Shown here one piece after another: positions 1-12,869 of a stretch of 64,000 nucleotides of DNA. Position numbers and translations under genes: made by a program. The notes under the pieces were generated by a model. That model saw only the letters and a list, made by a program, of their open reading frames with translations. It did no database searches and had not been told where the DNA came from. Positions within the stretch are counted from its first letter, which is position 1; each line of letters opens with the position of its first letter. The stretch spans positions 40,812,911 to 40,876,910 of the forward strand of contig NC_090942.1 in the NCBI RefSeq assembly GCF_040807025.1. Reading direction: 5' to 3'. Source of the DNA: Struthio camelus. Taxonomy: Eukaryota; Chordata; Aves; Struthioniformes; Struthionidae.

Positions 1-3000
1 CCCAGCGGCTCTTCGGTGCTCCTGCAGAGCGCAGCAGCTGAGGCTGCTCCGTTGGCTCTGAGGTATTTTTCAGAGGCACAAGATTTAGAGCTTTTATGTT
101 TTCCGAGGCAGAAATAAATAAACAAAGGATTCCACATGTGTAGGTGCACTGGAGCTGCAGCTGCTTCTGCAGCAAATACCCCTTTTTTTTTAATCTCTAA
201 AGTGCCTCTAAGTCCCAGGTGGATGTTTCCCAAAGACAAGCCATGCTTTCATCTCTCCTCCTCCATTTCCCACCTCCGCGGGGGAAGCAGGGTTGGTTTG
301 GGCAGAGCCGGTAACAAAGGCTGCTGAGTGGCTTTCCTGCCTCCCCGACTTGGCTGGCCGTACCCTTTCCCCATTAATAGCGCTCACGTGCTAAGCTGCC
401 AGATCCCACAGGTTGCCTTTATCCATCTGAAGGGGAGAGAAAGCGGGGAAGACTGACAGCGCATACCTGCCGCTGCAAAGTCCCTACTTGATGAACTTAT
501 AACCTGCTCTAGCTGATGCCGATATCTGTGCTAGTGTGACTGAGTGTAAATTGCTGTAAATTTTAAGACAATCTTAACATTTAGAGGCAGTTTTTCCATT
601 TAGCTTTATATTGGTATTTCCAATCCACAACGTTACCAACACACTGGTCGTGGGCTCTAAAAGCTCCTTTATTACAGCAGGGCTGTGAAAGCCCTTCACA
701 ATAATTCCTTCGCCCCCAGTTGCACTAAGGACTGGCTACAGAGCTCTGAAAAAAATCCCTTCCTGGAGACGCTAAGAGGAGTTGCCTTCTGCTTTAAAGG
801 CAGAGGATAAAGAGAGGAACTTGGGGGGGGGGAGGAAGAAAACAACAGCAAATGCTTTTGATGACCTAAGACAAAAAGCACCAGTGTTGTCAGCTAAGAC
901 TAAGGACTGTGAGAAAATATTGGTCAACAACAGACAGACTCCTTTGCTTCTGGGTGACGTTGACAGAGCCAGGATAATCCCACTGTGCGGGAAACGCCTG
1001 CTGGAGTTTTGAGCGTACAGATAATAAGGAAGCCTTATGCAGTACAACTCTTTTGTGATTGCCCAGTGAAGCAGAGATGTAGGGAGGCCTTTGGGTGTGG
1101 GGAGGCCTGTGGCACCCGTTCCTCTTTCCCTGTAGTCTCACAAGGGTACGGCAGCCACGAGGGAGAGCTGCAGGGCGCAACTGTGCCACGTCCTCCTCCG
1201 GACCAGGGGGGCAGCGGCAGCCCAGGCGACTATAGCTGTGGTGCCGGTGAGGGACAGGGTGCCCCACAGCCTTTTCGAGGAGAAAAGCTAGAGCTGGCAC
1301 ACAGTGGGGTGAAGGGGATGGTTTCATGGACACCACTGCTGGCCCTTCCTCCTCCAAGGGGGCAGCGGTTGGGTGGAAGTCACTTCTTTCCTTTTCCCTC
1401 CAGCACAGGGATTTCTGTGTGCAGCCTCACTCAGGCTTTCCTAGGGATAAATCCCTGATGCTATCCTTTCCTTCTACCAAATCTGTTGAACGTAGGCTAC
1501 TGAAAAACACTTGGGTAATCTGAATGCTCTTCTCGCCCCTTTAATCGTTATTTAGTGAAGACACGTGTTCGCATAGGGTGGCAATTGATTAACTACCTAA
1601 CGGGCAGTTGACAAGTACAAGCCAATAGAGGAATTTAAATATATATATATTTGAAGGAAATAAAAGAGAAACTTCTGTAAGGATTTTTATTTTTATTGTC
1701 TCCTTTCTGCTGTGTGACTGGATACCACTGTAAGATATATGGGTGGATATGACCTTTATTAGATTTTTAAATGAAACTGAGTCCACGGCCGCAAATAAAG
1801 CTTTAAAGCAAACACTTAAAATCTCATAATAATGGACAAGGACCTGCAAACTACGGGTAAAATTCCAGTGCTCTTCATTCCATAAACAACTATAGTTTTT
1901 CACCTTTATATTTAAGGATTAACGTTACAGATACTGCACATCACTTAATATTTGTACGGAGTCCTATTATTACAGAATATTAATCCAGATATCATCAAGA
2001 CATGATAAGAAACACTTCATTTAAAATATTCACACCTTCACTATCACATGGAATTATTTTAACAGGTGCCATCTGCCAGGTAGCATGCAGAAATTCTTCC
2101 TGTATACGCTATGATCCTGAAAGCTATCAAAAAAGGACAGATTTACAAAGTGTGTAAACCAGGACCATTTGCAATTAATTTTATCACTTCTTTTCCTGTT
2201 TTGATCTTTCCTGGTGGATGTCTTTAGCAGTTTTTGTTGCATCACTCTCCACTAGCAGCAAAGGGGGTTCTTTCATTCGTTAAGTGCATGTGGAGGATAA
2301 GAATTTGAGAGGTCTCATCTACAAAATAGTTTTCAGGAGTTTTTTTGTATACATGCAGCTCGACTAATGTAGTTCACTGCTAATGGTTTATTTTGCATTT
2401 ATGTTCTCTTGATGGGCTCTGGACACATGTAAATCACACAGAAACAAAAGCATTTTAGCACTGTGTAACTAGACAGGTTTCTGCTAATATCATTAATGGG
2501 TGTTTAACAACACAGTACAACAGATTGCAGTAATCCATCAGATACAAGTTATTTCATTTCTTTGGGCTCTCTGCTCCTCCTCCTTTCTCTTGATTATTGT
2601 GCTCGTTTAGACTGGAGGACTTCTGGAACAGAGACTAATTCATACTATGTGTTAGTGAAGCTTAGAGCTAACAAGTCAGTAGCTGTAACAACAATGCAAA
2701 ATGCCAATATCCAAAGAAATGCCATAATAACTCGGCTAAGATGTGGTTTGAACAACATGAAATAATTTTCTCATTGAAAAGAAGTGAGTAATTAAAATGT
2801 TGGGAAAAAAGCAGTATGAAGAAGCTGCTGTCAGATTTTCTCAGACTAGAAAACATTAGGTTTTGCTTTCTTTTTCTACTTACTGCCACTTGCTGTTGGA
2901 ATTCTTGGTTTAAACAAATTAACAAATGAACAAATTAACATAGAACGTCCTTTGACCTTAGAATGAATATGCAGAGAGCTGCTGTGGTATCTTACAGACC

Positions 3001-6000
3001 TTTTCATGAGAGAAATTGTAATAATTAAAAGCAAATCTAGTGAGAGAGATACTGCCATACTTAGCATCACTCACTGTGGGCTGTGGAAATATCCTTTAAA
3101 GTAGGCTGCTTTATCTCTGCAAGTCACATGGTAGAATACTTCAGAGGATTACGAACGAATTCAGTCTGCAGGATAAAGCCTGCAATAGATTAATTCTTAG
3201 AGTACTGTAAAACCATGTTCAGAAATACTTTGTTTTGCAATTTCCTTGTAATGAAATAAACATAATTTTTGATTTGGCAGCACTGAGTTTTGTATTAGAA
3301 TTATTATTACTGTGATTGTTAGCAGCCTTGACAATCTTTTTATCACCTTCAGGCACGTACGCACAAAAACAAACTGATGTCAAGGCATGGGGGTTGTCTA
3401 ATAGAAGATGGGATCAACAAAGCGACTGCGAATGACATGTCCAGGAGCTGGACTCAACAGCCAGTATGTGGACTGACTGGCATGACTTTCTCCTGATTTA
3501 AGGCCTACTTCTCAAAAGGGCTTCTTTACCTTTTTTATCTGAAACAGGCTGTGCAAGTTAGTTGGCCACTGAAGAAGGAAAAGTCCTTGATTTTGCTCTA
3601 TGGACTAGGTCTTCTGAAGACAGTGGCATCCTACCTTGCAAGATGACCAGGATTTCAAAGCTTCTTGTGCAATGCCAAGCATTAGATATTAGATAATTTC
3701 CTTGCTTGCCTAAGAATGCAGCTCACTGCAAAGCTATTTGCATAATCATCTCTTTTTTTTTTTGTATCCTGGATTATGCAAGAGCCTAATTTCTTTAATT
3801 TTTAATGAAGAAATTATGTTAACAGAATTTTGGATTATAGTGGACTTGGAAGTGTTTTGAAGGTTGATGCATACTCTCTGCTTTAAAATGTATATTACTG
3901 TCTCCTGCATTTTTTCATGACTGAGTTAGATATACGAGCGGGATCTTTTTCTTGTGTCAGAATATTCCTTTTATAAGAATACAAAAAAAATGTATTTGCA
4001 TCACAGTTCATATTGAACTTTTGTTTGCAGAACAGGCATTTTTGTGCTCTCAGTGAAGATTTTTGAGATATCAAGGGAAATATCATAAACTGATGTCCTT
4101 TATGGCTTAAGAGGCTAGCATTTTAGTGAATCTAGCATTTTCAGTGAATCCAGTATTTTGTTGAATCTTTGAGAGTAGCAAATGGTAACTGCTTGTTTTT
4201 CCCTACATGGAAACATAATAATAATATATAATAATACACAGTTTACATAACAGTATAACTGAACTGTTCTATTTCCCCCACGCAATAATCATGAGGACAG
4301 CTTTGCTTATTTTTTTGAAGAAATTCTCTTTATGACTATATTGTGATTTGTGTATATGAAAAAACATCTCTAAGAATGGAAATCCAGATTAGCGCATGAC
4401 CTTAAGAGAATAAACACTGTGCAGTAAAGGCTGATATAAAGCTCTGGTGAGATTTACCATATTACCATTGTTAGAGGTGTGATTAAACCATGCTGAAATG
4501 GATGGGAGAAACTGTACTCTTCATTCAGGTTAAACATTGTCTGCATTCAAATTAAAGGGGGCCTCAAACCAAAACGTAGGGATATGTCACCATGCAACAC
4601 AACTGGGACTATAAGGATGGAGGATTTTGTTGAGTTGTGTCTTGGGCAGAGAGATTTGCACGGAGCAGCATGAGAGAGAAAGGGAAAGATGGGACAGAAC
4701 AGATTCAAAGAAAAGCTGAGGACTGAGAACAGACAGAAAAGCATTTGCAGGCAAAAAGGTTTAGCAAAGGGAAATTCTTCTGAATTATGCGCTGTCTGAA
4801 AAGCGCTTGGAATTGTGAACATTTTGTTGTTGCTGCATTTGAGAAGACAGGATTGCTGGTATTTGTACGTAAACAGGGTTGCATCAGAGTGGCTGACCAC
4901 CATCAAATTCTCTTTGTAAAGAGCGCAACTCACAGGACTTCCTTTTCTTATTTATCTGGTTTTAGTTCCAAAACCCCCAAAATATGTACCGTTATTAAAA
5001 GCGGCACTTGATACACATATGAATTATTCATTAGTAAGGCAAAACAGTCCCTGAGATAAAACCAAGGACTTGACTTCGGCGGCCCAGGTGGTTCTGCCAG
5101 TCCTATGTTGAACGGCACAAGCAGCTCTGGCTTTCCTCCCTGGCACACTTCAGCACTAAACAATTCCCTTCAAATTTTACTTGTTCTGCTTTGCAGAGCG
5201 GTATGTAAAGAGAGAAAGGCGCACCCAGGAGAAAGAATAGCGAGTTTAGTGAAGCCATAGAGACAAACACAACCAGCCTTTCCTTTTTTCTGTGGACAAC
5301 TAGCCCAATCATTTCTACTCTGCATCGCAACCAGTCCTCTCCTTCTCTGCTTTCTGTAACTTTTCCCTTAAAAAAACCCTGAATAACCTTGGAAATTTTT
5401 GCAAAATATGCACTATGCTCCATTTGTTTACTTTGGTTCAGAATCAAAAGTCTCGTTGCTCCCCTAGAAATGAGATTTAGTCTGTGAGCCAAGAGTGGAT
5501 GAAATAACCTATAACCTGGCCTGGAAAGGGGGGCATAGCATGCTATGAAGTTGCTTTTCCAGCACATGATCCAGAATACATATGGGCACCAAAGGGTGCT
5601 GATCAGGGAATTTCTTCTTTCCACTGCTCCGGGTAAATCCATGCTCTGATTGTTTTAGTGGGCTGGGGAAAAACTTTTTCTGCCATGGTGAGAGTGGGTA
5701 CATCTCCGCTCATGGTAACACTGCTGTAAATGCTAGCAGAGACAAGACTGCTGGAGGGATTGGCCCTTTTGAGAGCACTTTGCTGAGGTTTGGGAGGTGT
5801 AACAGAGTACTGCCTCGCTTCTCCGGAATTGGACCTGCCCTGGGTTGGATTCCGCCTCAACATTTTTACAGTCTATGTGACTGAATAACGATTTCAGGCT
5901 ACTTTTCAGAAATGCCTCTCTGATGTGCTGTGCTGAACTCACAAAGCTTTGCCACCATGAGCAAGTCAGATATAAAAGAGAAGACAAGGCCACTGGCTAA

Positions 6001-7865
6001 ACTGGAAGGTATTCTTATGTCTAGTGGAGTAATTTCCATACAACCTAGATAATGAGGGACTGCAGAGGAATAAAATTTCTGTCACATGGGAAAATGGTTG
6101 GTAACTGCAAAAACTTTTCTATAAGACCAGCAATACCTCACAGAGAAGAATGAAGCAATAACTAGCAGCCTTTGATGAAGTCTATTTCTGAATCTCTGTG
6201 TCATGGAGCAAGTTAAGGAAACATCAATCCACTAGAACCGCATTTTCAATTTTTACAGCAACTTTGGTCTGAAATAAATGAAGACTTCTGACACATTCAT
6301 TATTTAAACTTTATATCATAACTATATGTTATGGGGGAGGAGGGAGAAGGCTCATGAATATCCATTTCAAGACGGATAAATTAAGGCACAGGGAGGCTAC
6401 CCAGATACAAGGCAGAGATGTGAATAAAACATAGGAGTCCTGAATCCTAGCCCTATGGTTTTCACTGTCACTACTGGGAGTATTTGGTGGAGCTATTTTT
6501 GGAATCTCATCAGGCAAAAGGATTCTCTAGTTTTATCAACAGAATTGTCAGGACTGTGAAGTTTTCTTTTTGGGGGGTTAATTTTAAGGAGAAAATGCAT
6601 TTTGTATTTTGATTTTGAGGTTTCTGAATTCAGGTTTGGCATCCCTGCCACTTTCCAACTAGGGATGAACATGTTGTACTATTTTTATTCATACTCTGGA
6701 TCCGTCCCTGGCTTGCTTCTAAAGATAAATGAGACCACATGTCACTCCTTACATAAGTTAGTTAGGCCATTTCAGCTTTTTTGTTTCTTCCGTTTAGTAT
6801 TATTTCACATTTATAAGCATCTTCAAAAAAAAACTAGAAGCGGTATCTATTTTATATACAAAAGCAGAATCAGTCTTATGGTCAAAGTGCACAGTCATGA
6901 ACGAATTTGCTCAGAGGGGAAATTTCTTTTTAACCTTTGTCAGCTAATAGTTGCCTTATACCCTGAAAATGATAATTGATATTCTTTATTCATTTGTATC
7001 TTCCCTAATTAGTCTGGGTTCTGTCTAGCCATATAAAAGGTAAAATTGTCTTTTTTTAAACACAACTAAAAATTTGCTATTCCTGTTATACCGTGTCAAT
7101 GAGTTCTACAGGTTGTGCATAGGTATATGCTGTGTATAAAAGGATTTTCTTTCCTCAATTTTACATTTTTTATTATTCAAGTCTTGACATTTAATTAATG
7201 TCTTTAATGGACACTCACTTTTTAGACATCATATTTCTTATGCCGATTTAGTACGCTGATATGCCTAACAGAGGAGGGGACTGAACTGGTTATGGGTCTT
7301 GGTTTTGCAACAGATTTGCTGCGTGCTTTGAGCGAATCATTTAAGTCATTCCAAGACAAAAAGCAAATTCCAAGAAGCAATATATGTGATACACCTAGAC
7401 TTAGGTAAGGCTTTAGAAACTGCCTCCTATGACATCTCATAAAAAAGTGAGGGAAACTGTCCAGCGCAAACTGCTGCAAAGTCGGTGCATGACTGATCTG
7501 AAAACTGTTCTCAAAGCATGCTTTTAAATAACTTCTTGTTAAAGTAAAGCAACTTTTCTCAGGGGATCATCCAGGTTCTGATAGTGTGTAATACTTTAAT
7601 TAAGGACTTAGTTGATAGAAGAGGGAGTACGCTTATTAAATTTGCAAGATATGAAGAGCCATAAGCATTTTTTCAGAACAGGATTAGAATTCAGTAAGAA
7701 TCAATGGACTTAGAAACAAGTTCCCAAGCCAAGTCACAAACATGAGTTGGAGAAAGGCTGGTTAAGCATCATTCTGCTACCATAAAAACAAAACAAACAA
7801 ACAAACAAAACAGAACAAAAATCCTAAGCCTTTTGCTGGGAAATACAAGCAGGTGTGTGATATGT
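1..7865. other. Intergenic DNA, no gene supported
   Basis: This is mostly AT-rich single-copy-looking DNA. Short open frames occur on both strands, but none shows a recognisable domain, paired splice sites or a plausible family match. BEST3 lies upstream of RAB3IP on the opposite strand in mammals, so I looked for bestrophin exons on the minus strand and found none. The first 130 bases and 1,080-1,460 are somewhat richer in GC. An (AAAC)n-like tract lies near 7,783-7,819. Regulatory elements or non-coding RNA exons could be present, but the sequence alone does not show them. Confidence 0.6.
4117..4168. repeat. Short degenerate tandem repeat, about 17 bp x 3
   Basis: Three successive copies of a unit resembling TAGCATTTTAGTGAATC occur, with the second and third diverged (one inserted C, then CAGTATTTTGTTGAATC). 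It is a local minisatellite-like duplication with no sign of function. Confidence 0.6.
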
Positions 7866-7869
7866 TAGA

Positions 7870-8290
7870 GCCAATGCTGTTAAGACCTCATCTGGAGTAC
7901 TGTGCCTAGGTCTGCACACTGTTCATTTACAAAGATGAGGACCAACTGGAGGAAGCCCAGAGAGATCAATAAAAGCAACTGGAAGTCTAAAAATTGTGAC
8001 CTACAAGGAAGGATTAAAAGAACGGTGTTTGTTTAGTCTTCCAGTAAAACGAGGGGTAGATGATGTCTTCAAATATGCTAAAGATTCTTGCTTCCAGCAT
8101 CCACTGAGATAAGCTCATTACTTCTTGTCCTCGTTTCCAGCAAAGGCGATTAGGTTAGACTTCAGAAAACATTTCTATCTCCAAGGGTAGTTCAGCGCTT
8201 GAATACATTGCTTAGGGAGGCTGTGGAATCTCCATTACCAGAAATTTTGAGAAACAGGCTATATGTCAGGAGTATTTAACATCAATCCTG
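7870..8290 (+). mobile_element. Degraded CR1 LINE 3' fragment
   Basis: The segment reads as a decayed copy of the last part of CR1 ORF2. It contains an equivalent of the line 'ctggtgaggcctcccctggagtactgtgtcc' at about 7,885-7,910, followed by 'gaggaagcccagagagatcaa' and, near the end, 'cttagggaggctgtggaatc', which correspond in order to the younger CR1 at 36,850-37,240. Stops and indels interrupt every frame. It lies on the + strand and is clearly much older than the copy in RAB3IP intron 6. The exact ends are uncertain, and the relic may begin as early as about 7,650. Confidence 0.75.
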
Positions 8291-9829
8291 TCTATTTGCT
8301 CTTATTCTGGAGGGGTTTTTTAGTGGATAAATTTGAAGAAAAATAAGGTCTCATTGGTTTTAATGTTCTATCAGTTAAATCAGGGGCAGTAAAGACAAAA
8401 GCCGTGGTTTTAGCACTCCCATAGCTGGATGCTTATTTATACCAATGTACCAATTAGATTTGCTTTCCAAAAGCTTAGCTAAAATGCTGACGAAATATGC
8501 CTGATTGGGGAAGTCTTGTCTATGCCACGGTTCCCAAAACTGCTAGCACTGGTTCAGCTGAACTAGCAGAAGGAAAAAAAAATCTCTAGTGTAGATAAGA
8601 TTTATAGTCTCTGTACCTTAGTTTCCTTATATGTACATAGTAGAACATTTATTGGCTTCTCTTCACTGTCCTATGGTGTTGCAATGCATGTACGACTTCT
8701 ATTAATAGATTTATCCCTTGGTTTGCCTGAGTTTATTGTTTTGTAATACCTTCTTTGAAAGTGAGGTAATAATTAGTTTATGCAATATTAAAAGCTAACA
8801 AAAGAAACAAGCAAGAAGTACCTCAAGGAAGTAGAAAATAGAGTCCAACCTTATCTGCTTTATTTATCTGTGAAATTGCTGAGGCATCCTTCCCTACCAC
8901 ACACTCGAACACCTTCTCTTGAGAAAACCACCACCTCATTCTTCTTAGTCCTCCCAGCCTGCAGGAGGAACAGTTTGACTAGCCAGTGTTTGTGCCTGTG
9001 AGTACATGTAAGAAGCCTTTATTAAAGTCAAGTCAGATCAAAGGGAAACACTGCACTTCACTTTAAAATCCTGCAGTCATTCTTGGCTTTTAGCAGAGAA
9101 GCCTGCTACAGTCTGGGCCTAGCCTCTGTGAAGCATCTTTTTCCCCTGTGCTTTTTCCTCACCGAGACTGATTTTCCTCACTGAAATATAGTCCAGTGAA
9201 AGGTAACTATTAGGGAAGAATACAGCTGCATTTGGAGACACGCTCTCTCACACCAGTGGTTTAAATGTAATAGAGGATTTGGACAGACAAAGATGCTGTA
9301 GTCAGAGGGATTGTGTGCAGTGAGGGAATATGTTTGCGAAAATATTCACCACATTTTGCACCAGTATGTCTGGACAGAAGCTACAGCAATGAGTCTGTCA
9401 GTTATCAGTATATGGACTGCTGAGACCGAGTCTGACTGCAGCAAGATAGGATGCAGCTTTCTATCTAGCTGGAGAATGTGAATTTCTATTTTGGGGCATC
9501 TAACCACACTAAGGAGTCCAAAAGGAACATAGGAAATGATTCAACAAGCTGAGTAAATAGATTTTCTAGGAGCAGCAAATACTGAAACAACGCAATTGCA
9601 GAAAATTCCATCCTCCACGTTTTATATATTGTGCAGTTTTGTTGAAAGGTCCTGTCAGACTACATCTGTTTATTCAGAGACAGCATTCATGGCATATTTT
9701 ATTCCAGCAAAGCTGTAAACTGTACCTCACTTTCTACTGGCCACAGTGGCTTTGCTCATTTAAAAGAACAGCCATGTATGTTTTTGCTTATAAAAGGACT
9801 TTCAGTTTTCCTGATGGTGTCTAATTGCC
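8291..9829. other. Intergenic DNA, nothing recognised
   Basis: AT-rich sequence without a supportable gene, RNA or repeat family. Only short incidental open frames occur. Confidence 0.5.
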
Positions 9830-10275
9830 AGGACCCTGATGGCACTACTAGGCCTTAATTGTCCTGACCAGCTTCACCTGGGATCTCCACCCAAGCACCC
9901 TTTTTCCATAGTGGGGAGGGGCTCTAGGGGCTTCATTTAAGCTTGGGTTTGGGACTGCAGGTTTTGCCTGAGCTGTGTTTTGGGTGAGCCTGTCTCTGTT
10001 CCTTCCCCCTTGGACGAAGCTCATACCTACATTGTAGGTGGCTTGGTCTTTGGTCCTGTCTTCTGCTGTTCCTGGGTGGACTTCTAGGATGGATCCTGGA
10101 CGTGATTCAAAATCTCACCTTTTCTGATGGTCACTAGATGAATGACAGAAACTGTTGCTGTCACCATCCCAGCCCTGTGCATGACTGTGCCCTTGCCGGT
10201 TGGGGCCACCCTTGGTCCCAACTAGTTATCCACGGTGGAGTGGCCCCATTCTTGCTGTTCCCTGGTGCTGATGTG
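9830..10275. repeat. GC-richer block, possible unclassified interspersed repeat
   Basis: About 445 bases stand out from AT-rich flanks by higher GC content and by a style seen in avian long terminal repeats and other interspersed repeats: stretches such as CTTCACCTGGGATCTCCACC and GGTTGGGGCCACCC, and no open frame. No paired copy, primer-binding site or coding region is visible, so an LTR origin is only a guess. It could equally be a unique regulatory or transcribed segment. Confidence 0.3.
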
Positions 10276-12239
10276 CAGCTCAGGAAGAAACCAAAGGTTG
10301 CCTAAAAGTACTCTTTTAAAACAGATTTTTTTCTTGAAAAGAGACTCTAATTTTTATTAATATATTTGAACTTGATCCTAGTTGTTTCAACTTCTAATTT
10401 TAACCATGTAAGTTATATTTTCTACAGTTTCTTGCCATCTGACTTTTCAAAGTATCATACATAGCAAAATATAGGAATACTTTGACAAAATAAATCTGTT
10501 CATGATTAATTTTAGCACAACCAAATACCTTTAGAACTGTATGGCTTTTATTTCTTGAAATGCAAGACATCTAATCTGGTTAGAACAGCAGACTGTCATG
10601 CCAAGTACAGTCATTCTACAGGATTAAGAACTATAGGATTACAGATCCTAATTATAGACTCTTGTCAGTTTACTAAATCCTGATACATTGTTTCCAACTT
10701 CTGATTCCACTTGTCAGGTCTCTTTTGCAATCATGTTTTTAATGAACTTTCTGATGTATCTTCTAACTTCAGAAACCTGTATTCTGATAGCACTGACTGG
10801 TCTCTATTGTATGTTTAAAGGTCGGAGCACCAAGACCTGAGCATCTCCACTCTGAGGCTTTTCACAACAAACTTCAAATTATACTGTTATTCAACTACAC
10901 CACTTTCTGCTCTACTTGGTTCATTGGTTTTAGATTACTTCCCGAGAAGCAGTTGATGATGATTCTATGTAGCTTTTTTTTTTTTTTGGCTGCCTGACCG
11001 CTCCCCACCCCACCTGCGGTCAGTGTAGATTTATGCACTGAAGATCATTTTAAAAGATACTACTATTTATAGGTAATATATTTATGATGAATGACATTGA
11101 TATCTTTGTCTTTTGACATCTTCTTTGTCATATTATTTTGCCCTCAATGAACTTTTTGCTTTGTGGAAGCTATGGTTAAGAACATTATTTGTCCAATTGT
11201 CGATAGCTGTGTCCTGCAGGACTGGTCAAGCAGCATTCTTTCACATTCAGTGGAAAGCTGTCAAGATAATTAACCTTTCAATAATTGACTGGAATGTGGC
11301 CTAGATTCTTTAACTGATGAATGGGGCGATCTTATTTACATTAGGATTTTTTTTGCTAAAGTTACTTACCAGTGCAGCACTCAGTTCAGCTGCTACTGAC
11401 AATAAGCAATAATAAGCAATGATACAGTCAATACTGCTGTCATTTGAAGCATAAGTTTTGGCTGCCTAATCAGAACAGTGGTAAAATGGAGTCTTGTTTA
11501 TAGAGACCTTCTAATGTTTTGACTACTGATTCTAAAAGCAATATACAGACTGGGACTTCAAAAGGAAAAAGGGAAGGCTACATGTTAACTGCCACAAAGT
11601 CAGAAAATTGCCTGAACTATAGTAGTTGTCACGGTTGCAGTAACGATGGTTTAAGGACATAGTCAAGCCAAGATTAGAAGTAATAGTAATAACTTCTTAT
11701 TGGACAAACTAGTAAAGCTGGAAAAACAAAGCTTTTTTTTAATAATAGTCTTTTTTAGTTATGGGACCTTATTTCATCATTCCTGTGCATATGCATTATA
11801 GTTCAGTCTTTTATTACATATATTAGACAGGAGTAGGCCCTCATTTAGGGAGATGCATGCCCCATGAATGAAAATCCCTGGGTAAGTATCAGGTTTCTCA
11901 TTTTTGATTGTGCAGTCCTGTAACTTTATTACTGTATACCAATTAAATACAGAACTACTCATTTCCTTGCTTTTTTTTCCCCCCCCTCAAAGATGCTCCA
12001 GGTAACAAAACACTCAGACTTTGACAATCTTGTCCTCACCTGCCTGTGAACAAAAGTGATGTTTTAGCCCTCTTTTCCAGCTCACCATCAGAGGAGCTAA
12101 GTATTGACAAACCACTTCCAAAGTCACAACTCTACCTGTAGTTTGCCTTCTCGCAAACCGCAGCACCTAAGACAGTTTATGCTGTGCACCACTTCAACGG
12201 TGAGTATTCAGTATTTTTTCAAGTTGGGCCTGAAAACGA
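10276..12239. other. Intergenic DNA upstream of the RAB3IP CpG island
   Basis: AT-rich sequence. It includes a 14-T run (10,974-10,987) and a near-duplicated AATAAGCAAT motif at about 11,400-11,420. At 12,200 there is a strong donor-like AACG|GTGAGT, just before the GC content rises. It could end an alternative first exon or an upstream non-coding RNA, but no acceptor or open frame pairs with it. Confidence 0.45.
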
Positions 12240-12756
12240 TGAGCTGGGAGCGCGTTGTGGCCAGAGCATCAGCCAGGAGAGTCCTTGGTGCTGCTGGCAG
12301 TCGAGGGAAGGTGACGGCGAGCCCGGAGCAGACCCGCTGCAGCCATCAGAGCGGCAGAAGAGCCGGGAACGGGCCCACTCCGGCCGTGTAGCTTGTCCTC
12401 CCCCCTCAGCCCGCGCCTCCTTTCCTCTAGCCCTTGGGAACGCGACTTGTTTGCCGACAGCGCGACAAGCCGAGGGCCGGGTGAGGCAGGGGCCGCCCTA
12501 CGAGCCTCCTTTAAGGTGTTTCGAGTCGCTGGCGAGGCCGGCTGCTCCCGCTCAACAGCGTGGGGCGCTTCCCGAGGACAAGAGGCAACTCCGGGGGGGG
12601 GGGAGGGGAATGGAGACCAGGCCCCACAGAGGCTGCTGGCGGAGGCGAGCCGCCGCCCCACCCCCTTCCCGCCGGGGCTGGCGGTTGGGGCGACGGTTAA
12701 ACCCCTCCCCGGGCGGGGTCTCGCGCACCTGCCTGCCTCCCGCCCCCGGCGGGTGG

Positions 12757-12768
12757 GGCGCATGCGCA
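12757..12768. promoter_or_regulatory. NRF1 binding site (palindromic)
   Basis: GGCGCATGCGCA fits the nuclear respiratory factor 1 consensus YGCGCAYGCGCR except at the first base (G instead of Y). It lies about 100 bases upstream of the exon 1 donor in the CpG island, the usual place relative to start sites of NRF1-driven genes. Occupancy is inferred from the motif only. Confidence 0.65.
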
Positions 12769-12769
12769 G

Positions 12770-12869
12770 TGGTTGCGAGGCGTCCCGCCCCCTCCAGTCC
12801 CCCCCCCCACCGGCGAGGTTGGCTGAGGGGACGCGGTGCGGAGACGGCCGCTCTCGCTGGGCTCGGCAG
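12770..12869 (+). other. RAB3IP: RAB3IP exon 1 (5' UTR), approximate start
   Basis: The 3' edge is well supported: GGCTCGGCAG|GTGAGTGG puts the donor GT at 12,870-12,871. The 5' edge is an estimate, set just downstream of the NRF1 site because no TATA box or initiator decides it. The exon would be non-coding, since the RAB3IP start codon lies in exon 2 (21,137), about 8.2 kb downstream. Confidence 0.6.

Noticed and set aside
4547..5642. Minus-strand frames of 128 and 179 codons in the upstream intergenic region
   Set aside because: No domain, no splice-site pairing and no compositional sign of coding. The length is compatible with chance over 12 kb in six frames.
1..12200. BEST3 on the minus strand, expected from mammalian gene order
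   Set aside because: No bestrophin-like segment was found in any minus-strand frame; the gene may start further upstream.
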